Below, piece by piece: positions 16,723 through 24,736 of a stretch of DNA of 64,000 bases. The stretch's first letter is position 1. Each line of letters begins with the position of its first letter. A model generated the notes under the pieces. That model had not been told where the DNA came from and made no database searches. It was given only the letters and a program-made list of their open reading frames with translations. The position numbers were made by a program, and so were the translations under genes. The DNA is from an uncultured Eubacteriales bacterium (GTDB lineage: Bacteria > Bacillota > Clostridia > UBA1381 > UMGS1253): NCBI GenBank assembly GCA_902492065.1, contig CABUKE010000001.1, forward strand, positions 372,001-436,000. The letters run 5' to 3'.

Positions 16723-18264
16723 TCAACCCGCCAGCTGCGCAAGCAGGGCGCTCGCCTCGTCGTAGCTGAGCGAAGTACGGGTATTTGACACGACAACAAG
16801 GCCGCGCGCATCGTAGAATACGTTTACGCCAATCATGTCACACAGCGCGCGGACGGGAAGGAACAGCCTGTCGTACAAGTTCACCGGCGGCTGGTCCATC
16901 GTCTTGACCGTCTGGCTGTAGAAACGTACGTCCGGGCTGTAGGTGAGCACCTCCGCCGTCGGCGTGTCCGCTTTGAGCAGGATGGATACATAGTCGCTCT
17001 GGACGAGCGCGCTATCGGTCAGATAGTCCCACGTTACCGTATAGCCAGGTACGTGTTCTGCAATGAAGCGCATGGGCAGAAGCGTCCGATCATTTTGGAT
17101 AAACGCGCAGATGCGGTCGTCCGCGGGGTCGATCTGCGTCCGTACGCCGTCAACGAGCGCAGCGGACTGGTTCGTGAGCAGCGCAATTTCAAAGCTTTTT
17201 GCCTCTGGTTCTGCCATCTCATACCCATAGCCGGTCACGGGTGCTTCCGGCCCGGATGGTGTATAAAATGTGTCGCGCATAACGTAGAGCAAGCCGTCCT
17301 GCTGGCCTTTGACCAGCATGGCCCCCTCAGAAAAGCCGCCGTAATGGACGGGGAGGTAGCGGCGGGAGCTCCAGATGCCAACGCCTTCATTGTTTGTGAT
17401 GGAGAGCAGGTCGTCGCCCACATTGACGCACACGCCGCCGGAGAAGCGCGACGGCATCCGCCCGGCGGGAACGTCCATGATGGCGCGGCCTTCCTTGTCA
17501 ATCAGGTAAATCCGCTCCTCCTGCGGCTTTTTTGCCCAGCAGACGCCCTCAGAAAAACGGTCTGCATCCGTATAGATGCCCGGCTTGATGATAAACTTGC
17601 CCGTCTGGTCAACAAGTCCCATCTCAATGTGGTTAAAGTCATCCCCCATATCCTTACTTGCCCAGCAAACGCCGTCAGACCATTCGCCTGTCCATACGAA
17701 ATCAAACCCGGTGAGCAGGTTGCCCTGTGTGTCCATAATGGCGCGGCGGCCGCTTTCGTTTTCGACCCAGCATACCCCGCTGTGAAACGAGCTGACGGGG
17801 GTATAGGACGGGTCTTTGATGATATCGACAAATTCTCCTGTTTTGTCAATGAAGCCTGTTTTGTCACCCTTTGTGACAAGCGCAAGCCCGCAGGAAAACT
17901 TTTCTGCCATGTCAAAGCCTGGCTCAATAGCGAAGGTGCCGCTTTTGTCAATGTAGCCCAGTTTACCGTATGGGACGCTCGCCGGAGCCAACCCGTCGAC
18001 AAATGAGCCGGCATAAGAAAAGGAAAAGCTAATCGCAGTATTGCCCTCCTCGTCCAGATAGCCGCACAAATGGCCGTCACCACAAACCATAAACAGCCCG
18101 TCCGACAGAGCCGCCGCGTCATATACCTCGCCCGTGTAGGGCGCAGGCGTTACGGTAAAGCGCGCCGCGGACGGGATATCCTGTGCCGCTGCGCCGGCAA
18201 GCGGCGTCATGCAGGCTGAAACAATTAATATCATAGAAAGAAAACAACGCAAAAAGGGTCTCAA
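16723..18264 (-). CDS. Exported WG-repeat protein with copper-amine-oxidase-like domain
   Basis: This 513-residue protein begins with a signal peptide. VSAC at residue 18 resembles a lipobox, so it may be a lipoprotein, although a normal signal-peptidase site after AGAAA is also possible. Residues about 50-330 contain WG-type repeats, seen as recurring units such as GYIDKSGTFAIEPGFD, TGFIDKTGEF, GLVDQTGKFIIKPG and YLIDKEGRAIM. The C-terminal 120 residues (RTLLPMRFIAEHVPGYTVTWD, then LFLPVRALCDMIG) match the stalk-like Cu_amine_oxidN1 domain common on clostridial cell surfaces. It is not an amine oxidase. A binding or envelope role is likely. Confidence 0.85.
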   Translation of the reverse strand: MRPFLRCFLSMILIVSACMTPLAGAAAQDIPSAARFTVTPAPYTGEVYDAAALSDGLFMVCGDGHLCGYLDEEGNTAISFSFSYAGSFVDGLAPASVPYGKLGYIDKSGTFAIEPGFDMAEKFSCGLALVTKGDKTGFIDKTGEFVDIIKDPSYTPVSSFHSGVCWVENESGRRAIMDTQGNLLTGFDFVWTGEWSDGVCWASKDMGDDFNHIEMGLVDQTGKFIIKPGIYTDADRFSEGVCWAKKPQEERIYLIDKEGRAIMDVPAGRMPSRFSGGVCVNVGDDLLSITNNEGVGIWSSRRYLPVHYGGFSEGAMLVKGQQDGLLYVMRDTFYTPSGPEAPVTGYGYEMAEPEAKSFEIALLTNQSAALVDGVRTQIDPADDRICAFIQNDRTLLPMRFIAEHVPGYTVTWDYLTDSALVQSDYVSILLKADTPTAEVLTYSPDVRFYSQTVKTMDQPPVNLYDRLFLPVRALCDMIGVNVFYDARGLVVVSNTRTSLSYDEASALLAQLAG

Positions 18265-18275
18265 AATTTTTTCTC

Positions 18276-19445
18276 CTAACCAATGTAATTTTTATCAATG
18301 TTGATGACGGTGCAGTAGAAGCTGTCACGTGCAGCAACCTTGTCCTGAATCATCCGCTTGAGGTCGTCGTCGTTGATTTTGAAATCGAACGGCACGACCA
18401 AATCAAAAATCAGGTTCGTGTGCGTCGGACCGGTCACCATGCGGAAGTCGTGCAGGCTCAGTTCACTGCTGATGGAATGGATCACGTCCTCGACAAACAG
18501 CTTTGTCTGGTTAATCAATGAATTATTGGTTTCAATCGGATCCATGTGGATGACTGCGTCGCATTTGAATCGGCTTTGCAGTTCCTTTTCAATCAGGTCA
18601 ATCGTGTCGTGCATCTGTATCACATTTTCGTCCGCGCTGACCTCCGCGTGCAAAGAAAGCATAAACCGCGTCGGGCCGTAGTTGTGGATAATCAGGTCGT
18701 GCATCCCGATAATGCCCTCGTGCGACAGCACAAGCTGTTCAATTTCCTTTACCAGCTCCGGGTCGGGCGCCTGCCCCAAAAGCGGCGTAAGCGAATCGCG
18801 GATGGTCGTGTAGCCGGTCCAGAGGATGAACGCCGACACGATTAAGCCAATATAGCCGTCGATGGTGTAACCCGTAAAATAGGAAATAAGAACGCCGACC
18901 AGTACGGCTGCCGTCGCAATCGAATCGCTCAGACTGTCTTTAGCTGTGGCCGCCATGGACTGGGAGGCAATCTTTTTGCCGATTTTCCGGTTAAAAAAGT
19001 ACATCCAGGTCTTGAGCAGAATCGACACAATCAGGATAAAAACGCTCGCTGCCGTCACGACGATGGGTTCCGCATTCATAATTTTATCGAAAGAGGAACG
19101 CACAAGCTCGATTCCCATGTATAAAATCGCAATCGACACAAACAGCGCGCTGATATACTCAATTCGCCCGTGCCCAAACGGGTGCTGGCGGTCGGCGGGC
19201 TTACCCGACATTTTGAACCCAATCAGCGTAATGACTGAGGAGAGTGCGTCGGACAGGTTGTTGAGTGCGTCGGCAACAATGGCGACCGAAGCGCTGAGCA
19301 GACCGGCGCAGAGTTTGATACAAAACAAAAGGATATTGAGCGCAATCCCGACCGCGCCGCCAAGCATGCCGTAACGCTGCCGCACGGCCTCGTTGCCGGT
19401 GTCGTCCGGATGTTTGATAAATAATTTAATCAGAAGATTTCCCAT
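18276..19445 (-). CDS. Cation diffusion facilitator transporter
   Basis: This 389-residue protein of the CDF/ZnT family exports divalent metals such as Zn, Fe or Mn in exchange for protons. Six membrane helices occupy about residues 25-215, with the metal-site motifs ADALNNLSDALSS and HPFGHGRIEYISA. The cytosolic C-terminus is longer than the usual CDF dimerisation domain, with about 80 extra residues after IHMDPIE. The ATG at 19445 follows AAAAGGACGG. The frame continues open upstream but without a ribosome binding site. It is the first gene of the minus-strand cluster down to 12654. Confidence 0.92.
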   Translation of the reverse strand: MGNLLIKLFIKHPDDTGNEAVRQRYGMLGGAVGIALNILLFCIKLCAGLLSASVAIVADALNNLSDALSSVITLIGFKMSGKPADRQHPFGHGRIEYISALFVSIAILYMGIELVRSSFDKIMNAEPIVVTAASVFILIVSILLKTWMYFFNRKIGKKIASQSMAATAKDSLSDSIATAAVLVGVLISYFTGYTIDGYIGLIVSAFILWTGYTTIRDSLTPLLGQAPDPELVKEIEQLVLSHEGIIGMHDLIIHNYGPTRFMLSLHAEVSADENVIQMHDTIDLIEKELQSRFKCDAVIHMDPIETNNSLINQTKLFVEDVIHSISSELSLHDFRMVTGPTHTNLIFDLVVPFDFKINDDDLKRMIQDKVAARDSFYCTVINIDKNYIG

Positions 19446-19502
19446 ACAAATACCGTCCTTTTTACATTTCCCATACTGAAAATTATGCCATACAACCCCT
19501 CT

Positions 19503-19691
19503 TTTGTCAAGGCGCACAATCGGCGCCAGATTTTGCAAAAACTGCGCTGTACCGCATGGAAAGAGGGTGGAAACCCGTCCGCAAATTGCGCTTGCTGTCG
19601 GTGTGCGCGGTTTTGTTCCTCTTTTTGTCATTCTAAATTTTTTCCGCTCTGCCGCGAAACTACATTTTTTTCCCGCCTGTCCTGCTATACT
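19503..19691 (+). promoter_or_regulatory. Possible Spo0A-controlled region upstream of spoIIGA
   Basis: In the 307-bp gap between the CDF gene and spoIIGA lie TTTGTCAAG (19503-19511) and TTTGTCATT (19624-19632). Against the Spo0A box TTTGTCRAA these match eight and seven of nine positions. TATACT (19686-19691) is a possible -10 element without a good -35 at 17 bp. This is expected of Spo0A-activated spoIIG promoters, where the spacing is abnormal. Nothing else is recognisable in the gap. Confidence 0.45.
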
Positions 19692-19752
19692 GAAACACGA
19701 CAGCAAAAACAAATGAAAAAACGCCTGCGTGCGCCGAACGGAGATAGCATGG

Positions 19753-20652
19753 ATGAAACCGACTGTATATCTGGATATTCTGTTTCTGACGAATTTTATA
19801 ACCGACTTTTTTTTGCTCTGCCTGACGAAAAAAATCTGTAAAAACAAGGCGCGTACGTGGCGCTTGCTTATCGGCGCGGCAGTAGGAAGCCTGTACAGCG
19901 TTTTTATGTTTTTTCCGAATATTTCGCTCTTATACAGCGCGGTTTGCAAGCTGCTTGCAAGCGGAGCAATTGTTCTGATTGCGTTCCGAGTGCGGCGCAT
20001 GCGAGAGTTTTTTTCCCTGCTGGGGATGTTTTATTTGTCGAGCTTTGCGCTGGCAGGGACGGCCGTTGCTTTGTTTTACTTTACTTCGCTTGGGCCGAAG
20101 GTGGGGGCCGCCGTGTCGAACGGGGTGTTCTATATCGGCGTAAACCCGCTGATATTGCTTAGCGCGGCGGCGCTGTGCTACGCGTTTTTACACGTTGCGG
20201 AGCGGCTCTACACAAAGCGGCTGGCGCATGGCGCAAACATGCACCGTCTTACGGTTGCATATGGGACGAAAAGCGTCCAGATGCACGCTCTGTTGGATAC
20301 GGCAAATTCTGTCTCCGACCCGGTGACGAACCTGCCGGTCATCGTCTGCACGATTGAGGCGGTCAAGCCGCTTTTTCAAGACGAGGATTTTTATACGCGC
20401 CTGTGCGACGTAGAAAAGACGGACTCGGACAAAATCAAGGTCGAACTTGTGTGTGATACGCCGTTCCGGCTTGTGCCATACCGCGCGCTTGGCACGTGCG
20501 GGGACGTGATGCTTGCGTTTTTACCCAGCCGGCTCGACGTGGACGGCAGGCCGTATGAGCGCGGTGCGCTGATTGGACTTTGTGCAAAGCCGCTGTCCCA
20601 AAGCCCGCGCTACGACGCGCTGATTCATCCGCGTGTGATGGTAAACCTGTAA
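19753..20652 (+). CDS. spoIIGA: Sigma-E processing peptidase SpoIIGA
   Basis: SpoIIGA is the membrane-bound aspartic protease that removes the pro-sequence of sigma-E in the mother cell when triggered by SpoIIR from the forespore. The 299-residue protein has five N-terminal membrane helices (about 5-155) and a cytosolic protease half with the catalytic motif LLDTANS, aspartate near residue 182. The ATG at 19753 fits GGAG upstream and the family start MKPTVYLDILFL. The pro-sigma-E gene follows after 36 bases. Confidence 0.95.
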   Translation: MKPTVYLDILFLTNFITDFFLLCLTKKICKNKARTWRLLIGAAVGSLYSVFMFFPNISLLYSAVCKLLASGAIVLIAFRVRRMREFFSLLGMFYLSSFALAGTAVALFYFTSLGPKVGAAVSNGVFYIGVNPLILLSAAALCYAFLHVAERLYTKRLAHGANMHRLTVAYGTKSVQMHALLDTANSVSDPVTNLPVIVCTIEAVKPLFQDEDFYTRLCDVEKTDSDKIKVELVCDTPFRLVPYRALGTCGDVMLAFLPSRLDVDGRPYERGALIGLCAKPLSQSPRYDALIHPRVMVNL

Positions 20653-20688
20653 AACAGGACACAACAACAGGACAGGGAGGAGAGAATC

Positions 20689-21417
20689 ATGAAGCTTGCG
20701 CAGAAACTTCACATGGCGGCCCGGCTTAAATGTGCGGAAATTCTAGTGCGCATCAAAAGCCTCATTGACGACGAGGTATACTATATCGGCGGGAGCGAAA
20801 CGCTTCCTGCGCCGTTGACACCACAGGAGGAGGCGGAGCTGCTTGCGCGGCTCGGCACGGATGAGAGCGTGAAGACGGCGTTGATTGAGCATAATTTGCG
20901 TCTTGTCGTCTACATTGCGCGCAAGTTTGAAAATACAAATGTCGGAATCGAGGATTTGATTTCGATTGGGAGCATCGGGCTGATTAAGGCGATCAACACC
21001 TTCAAGCCGGACAAGAACATCAAGCTTGCTACGTATGCGTCGCGCTGTATCGAGAACGAAATCCTGATGTATCTGCGCAAGAACCAGAACATCAAGACGG
21101 AAATCTCCATCGACGAACCGCTCAATGTGGACTGGGACGGCAACGAGCTGCTGCTCTCGGACATTTTGTCCGCAGAGGGGGACGTAATCAACCAGGGATT
21201 GGAAGACGAGGTGGACCGCGCGCTTTTAGACCTTGCCATCAGCAAGCTGTCCGAGCGGGAACAGCGCATTATGGAGCTGCGCTTCGGACTGCGCGGACAT
21301 GAGGAGCGGACGCAGAAGGAAGTCGCGGATATGCTGGGCATCTCGCAGTCGTACATCTCCCGGCTTGAAAAGCGTATCATCGTCCGGCTCAAAAAAGAAA
21401 TCATGAAAATGACATAA
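20689..21417 (+). CDS. sigE: Sporulation sigma factor SigE precursor
   Basis: This is pro-sigma-E, the early mother-cell sigma factor, 242 residues long. A basic amphipathic pro-sequence (about 1-27, MKLAQKLHMAARLKC) precedes the DEVYYIGGSE segment where Bacillus pro-sigma-E is cleaved. Region 2 shows NLRLVVYIARKFENTN and GSIGLIKAINTFKPDKNIK. Region 4 ends with ISQSYISRLEKRII. AGGGAGGAG lies before the ATG. The spoIIGA-sigE-sigG order is the Bacillus arrangement. Confidence 0.97.
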   Translation: MKLAQKLHMAARLKCAEILVRIKSLIDDEVYYIGGSETLPAPLTPQEEAELLARLGTDESVKTALIEHNLRLVVYIARKFENTNVGIEDLISIGSIGLIKAINTFKPDKNIKLATYASRCIENEILMYLRKNQNIKTEISIDEPLNVDWDGNELLLSDILSAEGDVINQGLEDEVDRALLDLAISKLSEREQRIMELRFGLRGHEERTQKEVADMLGISQSYISRLEKRIIVRLKKEIMKMT

Positions 21418-21422
21418 TGTCG

Positions 21423-21452
21423 GTATAAAAATTTTGCCGGACAGTTATACTA
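21423..21452 (+). promoter_or_regulatory. Candidate SigF/SigG-type promoter for sigG
   Basis: GTATA (21423-21427), an 18-base spacer and TATACTA (21446-21452) resemble the SigG consensus (GHATR, 17-18 bp, CATAMTA), with one mismatch in the -10 region. In Bacillus, sigG is transcribed by SigF and SigG from its own promoter in exactly this gap. The assignment is by pattern and position only. Confidence 0.5.
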
Positions 21453-21500
21453 AAACTGTGTTTATATCGCTGTACATAACTTTCCTGGGAGGCAGCGAAT

Positions 21501-22271
21501 ATGATCAACAAAGTCGAAATCTGCGGTGTAAACACAGCCAAATTGCCCAACCTGTCCAACGACAAAAAGATGGAGCTGTTAAAGAAAATTAAGGAAGGCG
21601 ACACGGGTGCAAGAGAGGAGTTCATACAGGGGAACCTCCGCCTTGTGCTGAGCGTGATTCAGCGGTTCAACTCCCGCGGGGAGGCGGCCGACGATTTGTT
21701 CCAGGTGGGCTGTATCGGTTTAATCAAGTCGATCGACAACTTTGATTTGTCTGTGGGTGTACGGTTTTCGACCTATGCTGTCCCCATGATTATTGGAGAA
21801 ATCCGCCGGTATCTGCGCGACAATAACTCCATTCGGGTGAGCCGCTCGCTGCGCGATACGGCGTATAAGGCGCTTCAGGTCAAGGAACGCCTTACGGCGC
21901 AGAACCAGAAGGAGCCGACCGTGAGCGAAATTGCAAAGGAGCTCGGCATGGAGAAGGAGGATGTCGTGTTCGCGCTCGACGCCATTGCCGACCCGGTGTC
22001 GCTCTACGAGCCGGTCTACCACGACGGCGGCGACGCGATTTTTGTCATGGATCAGGTCAAGGATGAAAAGAGCTGCGACGACCAGTGGCTCGAGCAGATT
22101 GGCCTAAACGAGGCGATGAAACGCCTGAGCAGCCGGGAAAAGCATATCCTGAACCTGCGGTTTTTCCAGGGCAGGACCCAGATGGAGGTCGCGGACGAAA
22201 TCGGCATCAGCCAGGCGCAGGTTTCGCGCCTGGAAAAGAGCGCAATTGCGCATATGCGCAAGTATATGTAG
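21501..22271 (+). CDS. sigG: Sporulation sigma factor SigG
   Basis: SigG is the late forespore-specific sigma factor. The 256-residue protein starts MINKVEICGVNTAKLPNLSN, a family signature that includes the anti-sigma-sensitive N-terminus. Region 2 follows (LFQVGCIGLIKSIDNFDLSVGVRFSTYAVPMIIGEIRR, shown only for recognition, residues about 75-112), then region 3 and region 4 with GISQAQVSRLEK. It starts 83 bases after sigE with GGGAGG before the ATG. A terminator follows at 22316. Confidence 0.97.
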   Translation: MINKVEICGVNTAKLPNLSNDKKMELLKKIKEGDTGAREEFIQGNLRLVLSVIQRFNSRGEAADDLFQVGCIGLIKSIDNFDLSVGVRFSTYAVPMIIGEIRRYLRDNNSIRVSRSLRDTAYKALQVKERLTAQNQKEPTVSEIAKELGMEKEDVVFALDAIADPVSLYEPVYHDGGDAIFVMDQVKDEKSCDDQWLEQIGLNEAMKRLSSREKHILNLRFFQGRTQMEVADEIGISQAQVSRLEKSAIAHMRKYM

Positions 22272-22315
22272 CATAGAATAGATAGCATAAAAAGAGCAAG
22301 TATCGTAGACACGGA

Positions 22316-22348
22316 GGACTGGCCGCTGTGCGCGCCGGTTCTCTTTTT
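22316..22348 (+). terminator. Probable terminator after sigG
   Basis: GGACTGGC (22316-22323) pairs with GCCGGTTC (22334-22341), two G-U pairs, around a 10-base loop and is followed by TCTTTTTTT. It separates sigG from the small ORF at 22428. Confidence 0.65.
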
Positions 22349-22427
22349 TTGCGGTAGCGAACCAAACGGGGGGCCGCCGCATACAATGAAACAGATTGGT
22401 ATGATTATATGGAAAGGGGCAAGAGCA

Positions 22428-22556
22428 ATGGAAGAAACAAAAAATTGTCTGTCTAATGCGCGCGAGGAAAACGTACAGCATACGGAACCACAAATCCGGG
22501 ACATAGACGATTTAATCTTTGCGGGCGAGCCAGTCAAGCTGCATTCGGAAAAATAA
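22428..22556 (+). CDS. Small hypothetical protein (42 residues, or 56 from an earlier start)
   Basis: A short frame lies between sigG and the DnaD-like gene with its own terminator (22570-22592). The 42-residue product runs MEETKNCLSN to PVKLHSEK and is acidic, with PQIRDIDDLIFAGEP near the end. GGAAAGGGGC precedes the ATG at 22428. An in-frame ATG at 22386, after GGGGGG, would give 56 residues. No known family is recognised. It follows the sporulation sigma factors and has clean start and stop signals, so it may be a small sporulation-phase protein. That is inference. Confidence 0.5.
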   Translation: MEETKNCLSNAREENVQHTEPQIRDIDDLIFAGEPVKLHSEK

Positions 22557-22569
22557 GCTTCCGAGGCGG

Positions 22570-22592
22570 AACGGCGGCCCGCCGTTTTTTTT
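22570..22592 (+). terminator. Intrinsic terminator after the small ORF
   Basis: AACGGCG (22570-22576) pairs with CGCCGTT (22580-22586) around GCC, with eight T residues overlapping the 3' arm (22585-22592). Confidence 0.85.
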
Positions 22593-22702
22593 ATTTATGG
22601 AAAAATAGCCGGGAACGTGAAATAATATTTCTCTGTACTTCCAGGCAAAACTGTGCTAAAATAAAAACAGAAAAATTGTCGGGTTGTTTGGAGAGGACGC
22701 AG

Positions 22703-23671
22703 ATGGCACAACAGGGCATACAGATTGGCGGGCATGCGCTTTTGCAGGTGTTGCCGGGGCTTGACGGAGAATGCGTCAAGCTGTATATTTACATAAAATA
22801 TCTGTCAGAGAAAAACGGCGGAGCGACCAGCGTTTCCGAAGTGGGACGCTTTTTAAGCATGCCTGAAGAAACGGTCGGGGAGGCTGTACGCGAGCTGGTA
22901 CGGCAGGGGCTCGTGCGGCTCGGCGCGCAGGGCAGTCTGTCGCTCTGCCCGGAGGAGGGCGCACGCGTTTTGGCAGAGGAGCCGCCGGCCTACCGGCCCG
23001 GGGAAGTCGGCGCGATTTTAGAGTCGGACAAGCAGCTCTCCGATATGCTTGCGCTCGCGCAGAAAATACTGGGCAGGACGCTGTCCTACTCCGCTATTGA
23101 AAAGCTTTACGGGCTTTACGACTGGCTGGGGATGGCGCCGGAGCTGATTCTGCGCCTGCTTGAATATTGCGCGGAGCTTGGGAAAAAAGATATGCGCTAT
23201 ATCGAAAAGGTAGCGCTTTCCTGGCACGAGATGGGAATTGGTACTGTGGCGGAGGCAGAACGCTATATTGAACGGCAAAGCTACAAACGCACCTATCTGT
23301 ATCAGATACAGAAGGAGTTTGGCATTGCGGACCGGAAGCTGACAGCGAGCGAGACGCGCTACATCGGCGAATGGTATACGATGGGTGTGCCGGTGGAGCT
23401 TGCAGCCTTTGCGTACGACTACAGCGTCACAAAGACCGGACGACTGGCAATGGCGTATATAAATAAGGTACTGCAAGCATGGATGCAGGAAGGAATCCGC
23501 ACGGCGGAGCAGGCGCAGGAGAGCCTTAGACGGCGCAGTACGGCGCAGCCGCAGGCAGGTGGGCCGAAACGGGCAAAACCCTTTGAGGTATACGGCTCCG
23601 GCCGCTACGACTACGAGGAGATTGACGCGCTTGCGCGGCGCAAGCTGAAGAAAATGATTGGGAAGGAGTAG
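22703..23671 (+). CDS. DnaD-domain protein (primosome/replication initiation)
   Basis: This 322-residue protein has an N-terminal winged-helix (about 25-95) followed by two DnaB_2/DnaD C-terminal modules. Both carry the YIxxxxxxWxxxGI signature: YIEKVALSWHEMGIGT near 178 and YINKVLQAWMQEGIRT near 262. DnaD-like proteins help load the replicative helicase at oriC and restart sites. The ATG at 22703 follows GGAGAGG. A helicase-loader-like ATPase gene starts six bases after its stop, so the two likely act together. A weak TAAAAT (22657-22662) may be the -10 element. Confidence 0.88.
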   Translation: MAQQGIQIGGHALLQVLPGLDGECVKLYIYIKYLSEKNGGATSVSEVGRFLSMPEETVGEAVRELVRQGLVRLGAQGSLSLCPEEGARVLAEEPPAYRPGEVGAILESDKQLSDMLALAQKILGRTLSYSAIEKLYGLYDWLGMAPELILRLLEYCAELGKKDMRYIEKVALSWHEMGIGTVAEAERYIERQSYKRTYLYQIQKEFGIADRKLTASETRYIGEWYTMGVPVELAAFAYDYSVTKTGRLAMAYINKVLQAWMQEGIRTAEQAQESLRRRSTAQPQAGGPKRAKPFEVYGSGRYDYEEIDALARRKLKKMIGKE

Positions 23672-23676
23672 GCGCG

Positions 23677-24669
23677 ATGGCTTACGAGCAGGAAATTTAT
23701 AGAAAGGCGCTCAATGCCTATGAGGCGCAGCGCATGGTGGAGACGCGGGAACGGAAGCAGCGGCTGTTCGAGGTGTACGACGCCTGTCCCGAGGTCAAGC
23801 AGATCGACGAGGAGATCGACCGCGTCGGGAGCGGCGCCGCGCTTGAGATATTGAAAGACCCACAGAAGGCACCGACGATAGCGGACGATTTGAAGGAAAG
23901 CATGCAGATGCTGTCCGCCATGCGGGAGCGCGCGCTCGAAAAGGCCGGCTACGAGAAGGACTATACCGACATGCGTTACCGCTGCAAGCTGTGCAAAGAC
24001 GAAGGATACATCGATGGGAAACCATGCGAGTGCTTTAAGGCGTTTGTAAAAAAGGAGGCGTACCATGCCTCGAAGCTGTTTAACCTGTTTGAAACGCAGG
24101 GGTTTGACAAGTTTGACCTCTCGCTGTTTTCCGACACGGTCGACCAGAAGGCGGGCATTTCGCAGAAGGAGGCCATGGAGGAGGCGCTTGCCGTGTGCAG
24201 GGCGTTTGTGCGCAGCTTTGAACAGCCGGGCCCGGGGCTGTTCTTTTACGGCGGTGTGGGACTCGGAAAGACGTTTTTATCCACCTGCGTCGCAAAAGAA
24301 CTGATTGACCGGGGGTACACGGTCATCTATCAGAGTGCGGCAAAGCTGTTTTCCTATTACAGCGACTATTTGTTCGGGCGGACGGACGCGGCGCGCGCCC
24401 GTGCGGAGTTTGACAGGCTGGCGGAGTGCGACTTGCTCATCATTGACGATTTAGGCAGCGAGGCGACAAACGCGCAGACGGTGTCGTTTTTGTTTGAACT
24501 GGTGAATGACCGGCTGCTGTCCGGCAAAAAGATGGTGATCAGTACGAATTATTCTATCAATGAGATTGCAAAGGTGTATTCGGAGCGGCTGCATTCCCGC
24601 ATTTTGGAGCATTTTACGCCGGTACGGTTTTTTGGCAGCGACGTGCGGCTCAAAAAAATGTTTGGATAG
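23677..24669 (+). CDS. DnaC/DnaI-like helicase loader ATPase
   Basis: This 330-residue AAA+ protein has an N-terminal helical region and a zinc-knuckle-like CKLC and CECF cluster (about 107-123), as in DnaI. The C-terminal ATPase has Walker A GGVGLGKT near 195 and Walker B LLIIDDLGSE near 257. DnaI-type proteins deliver the replicative helicase DnaB/DnaC to the primosome. The adjacent DnaD-like gene supports that role. IstB-type transposition ATPases share the fold, but the N-terminal zinc motif and context argue against that. Confidence 0.9.
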   Translation: MAYEQEIYRKALNAYEAQRMVETRERKQRLFEVYDACPEVKQIDEEIDRVGSGAALEILKDPQKAPTIADDLKESMQMLSAMRERALEKAGYEKDYTDMRYRCKLCKDEGYIDGKPCECFKAFVKKEAYHASKLFNLFETQGFDKFDLSLFSDTVDQKAGISQKEAMEEALAVCRAFVRSFEQPGPGLFFYGGVGLGKTFLSTCVAKELIDRGYTVIYQSAAKLFSYYSDYLFGRTDAARARAEFDRLAECDLLIIDDLGSEATNAQTVSFLFELVNDRLLSGKKMVISTNYSINEIAKVYSERLHSRILEHFTPVRFFGSDVRLKKMFG

Positions 24670-24736
24670 ATAAGGGAAAGCGTCTGCATGATTTACGTGG
24701 AACCGACATATGAATAGGAGGCGGGAGGTGGACGCT

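Noticed and set aside
17053..18006. 317-codon plus-strand frame opposite the WG-repeat gene
   Set aside because: No ribosome binding site or recognisable domain. The minus-strand gene has signal peptide and repeats.
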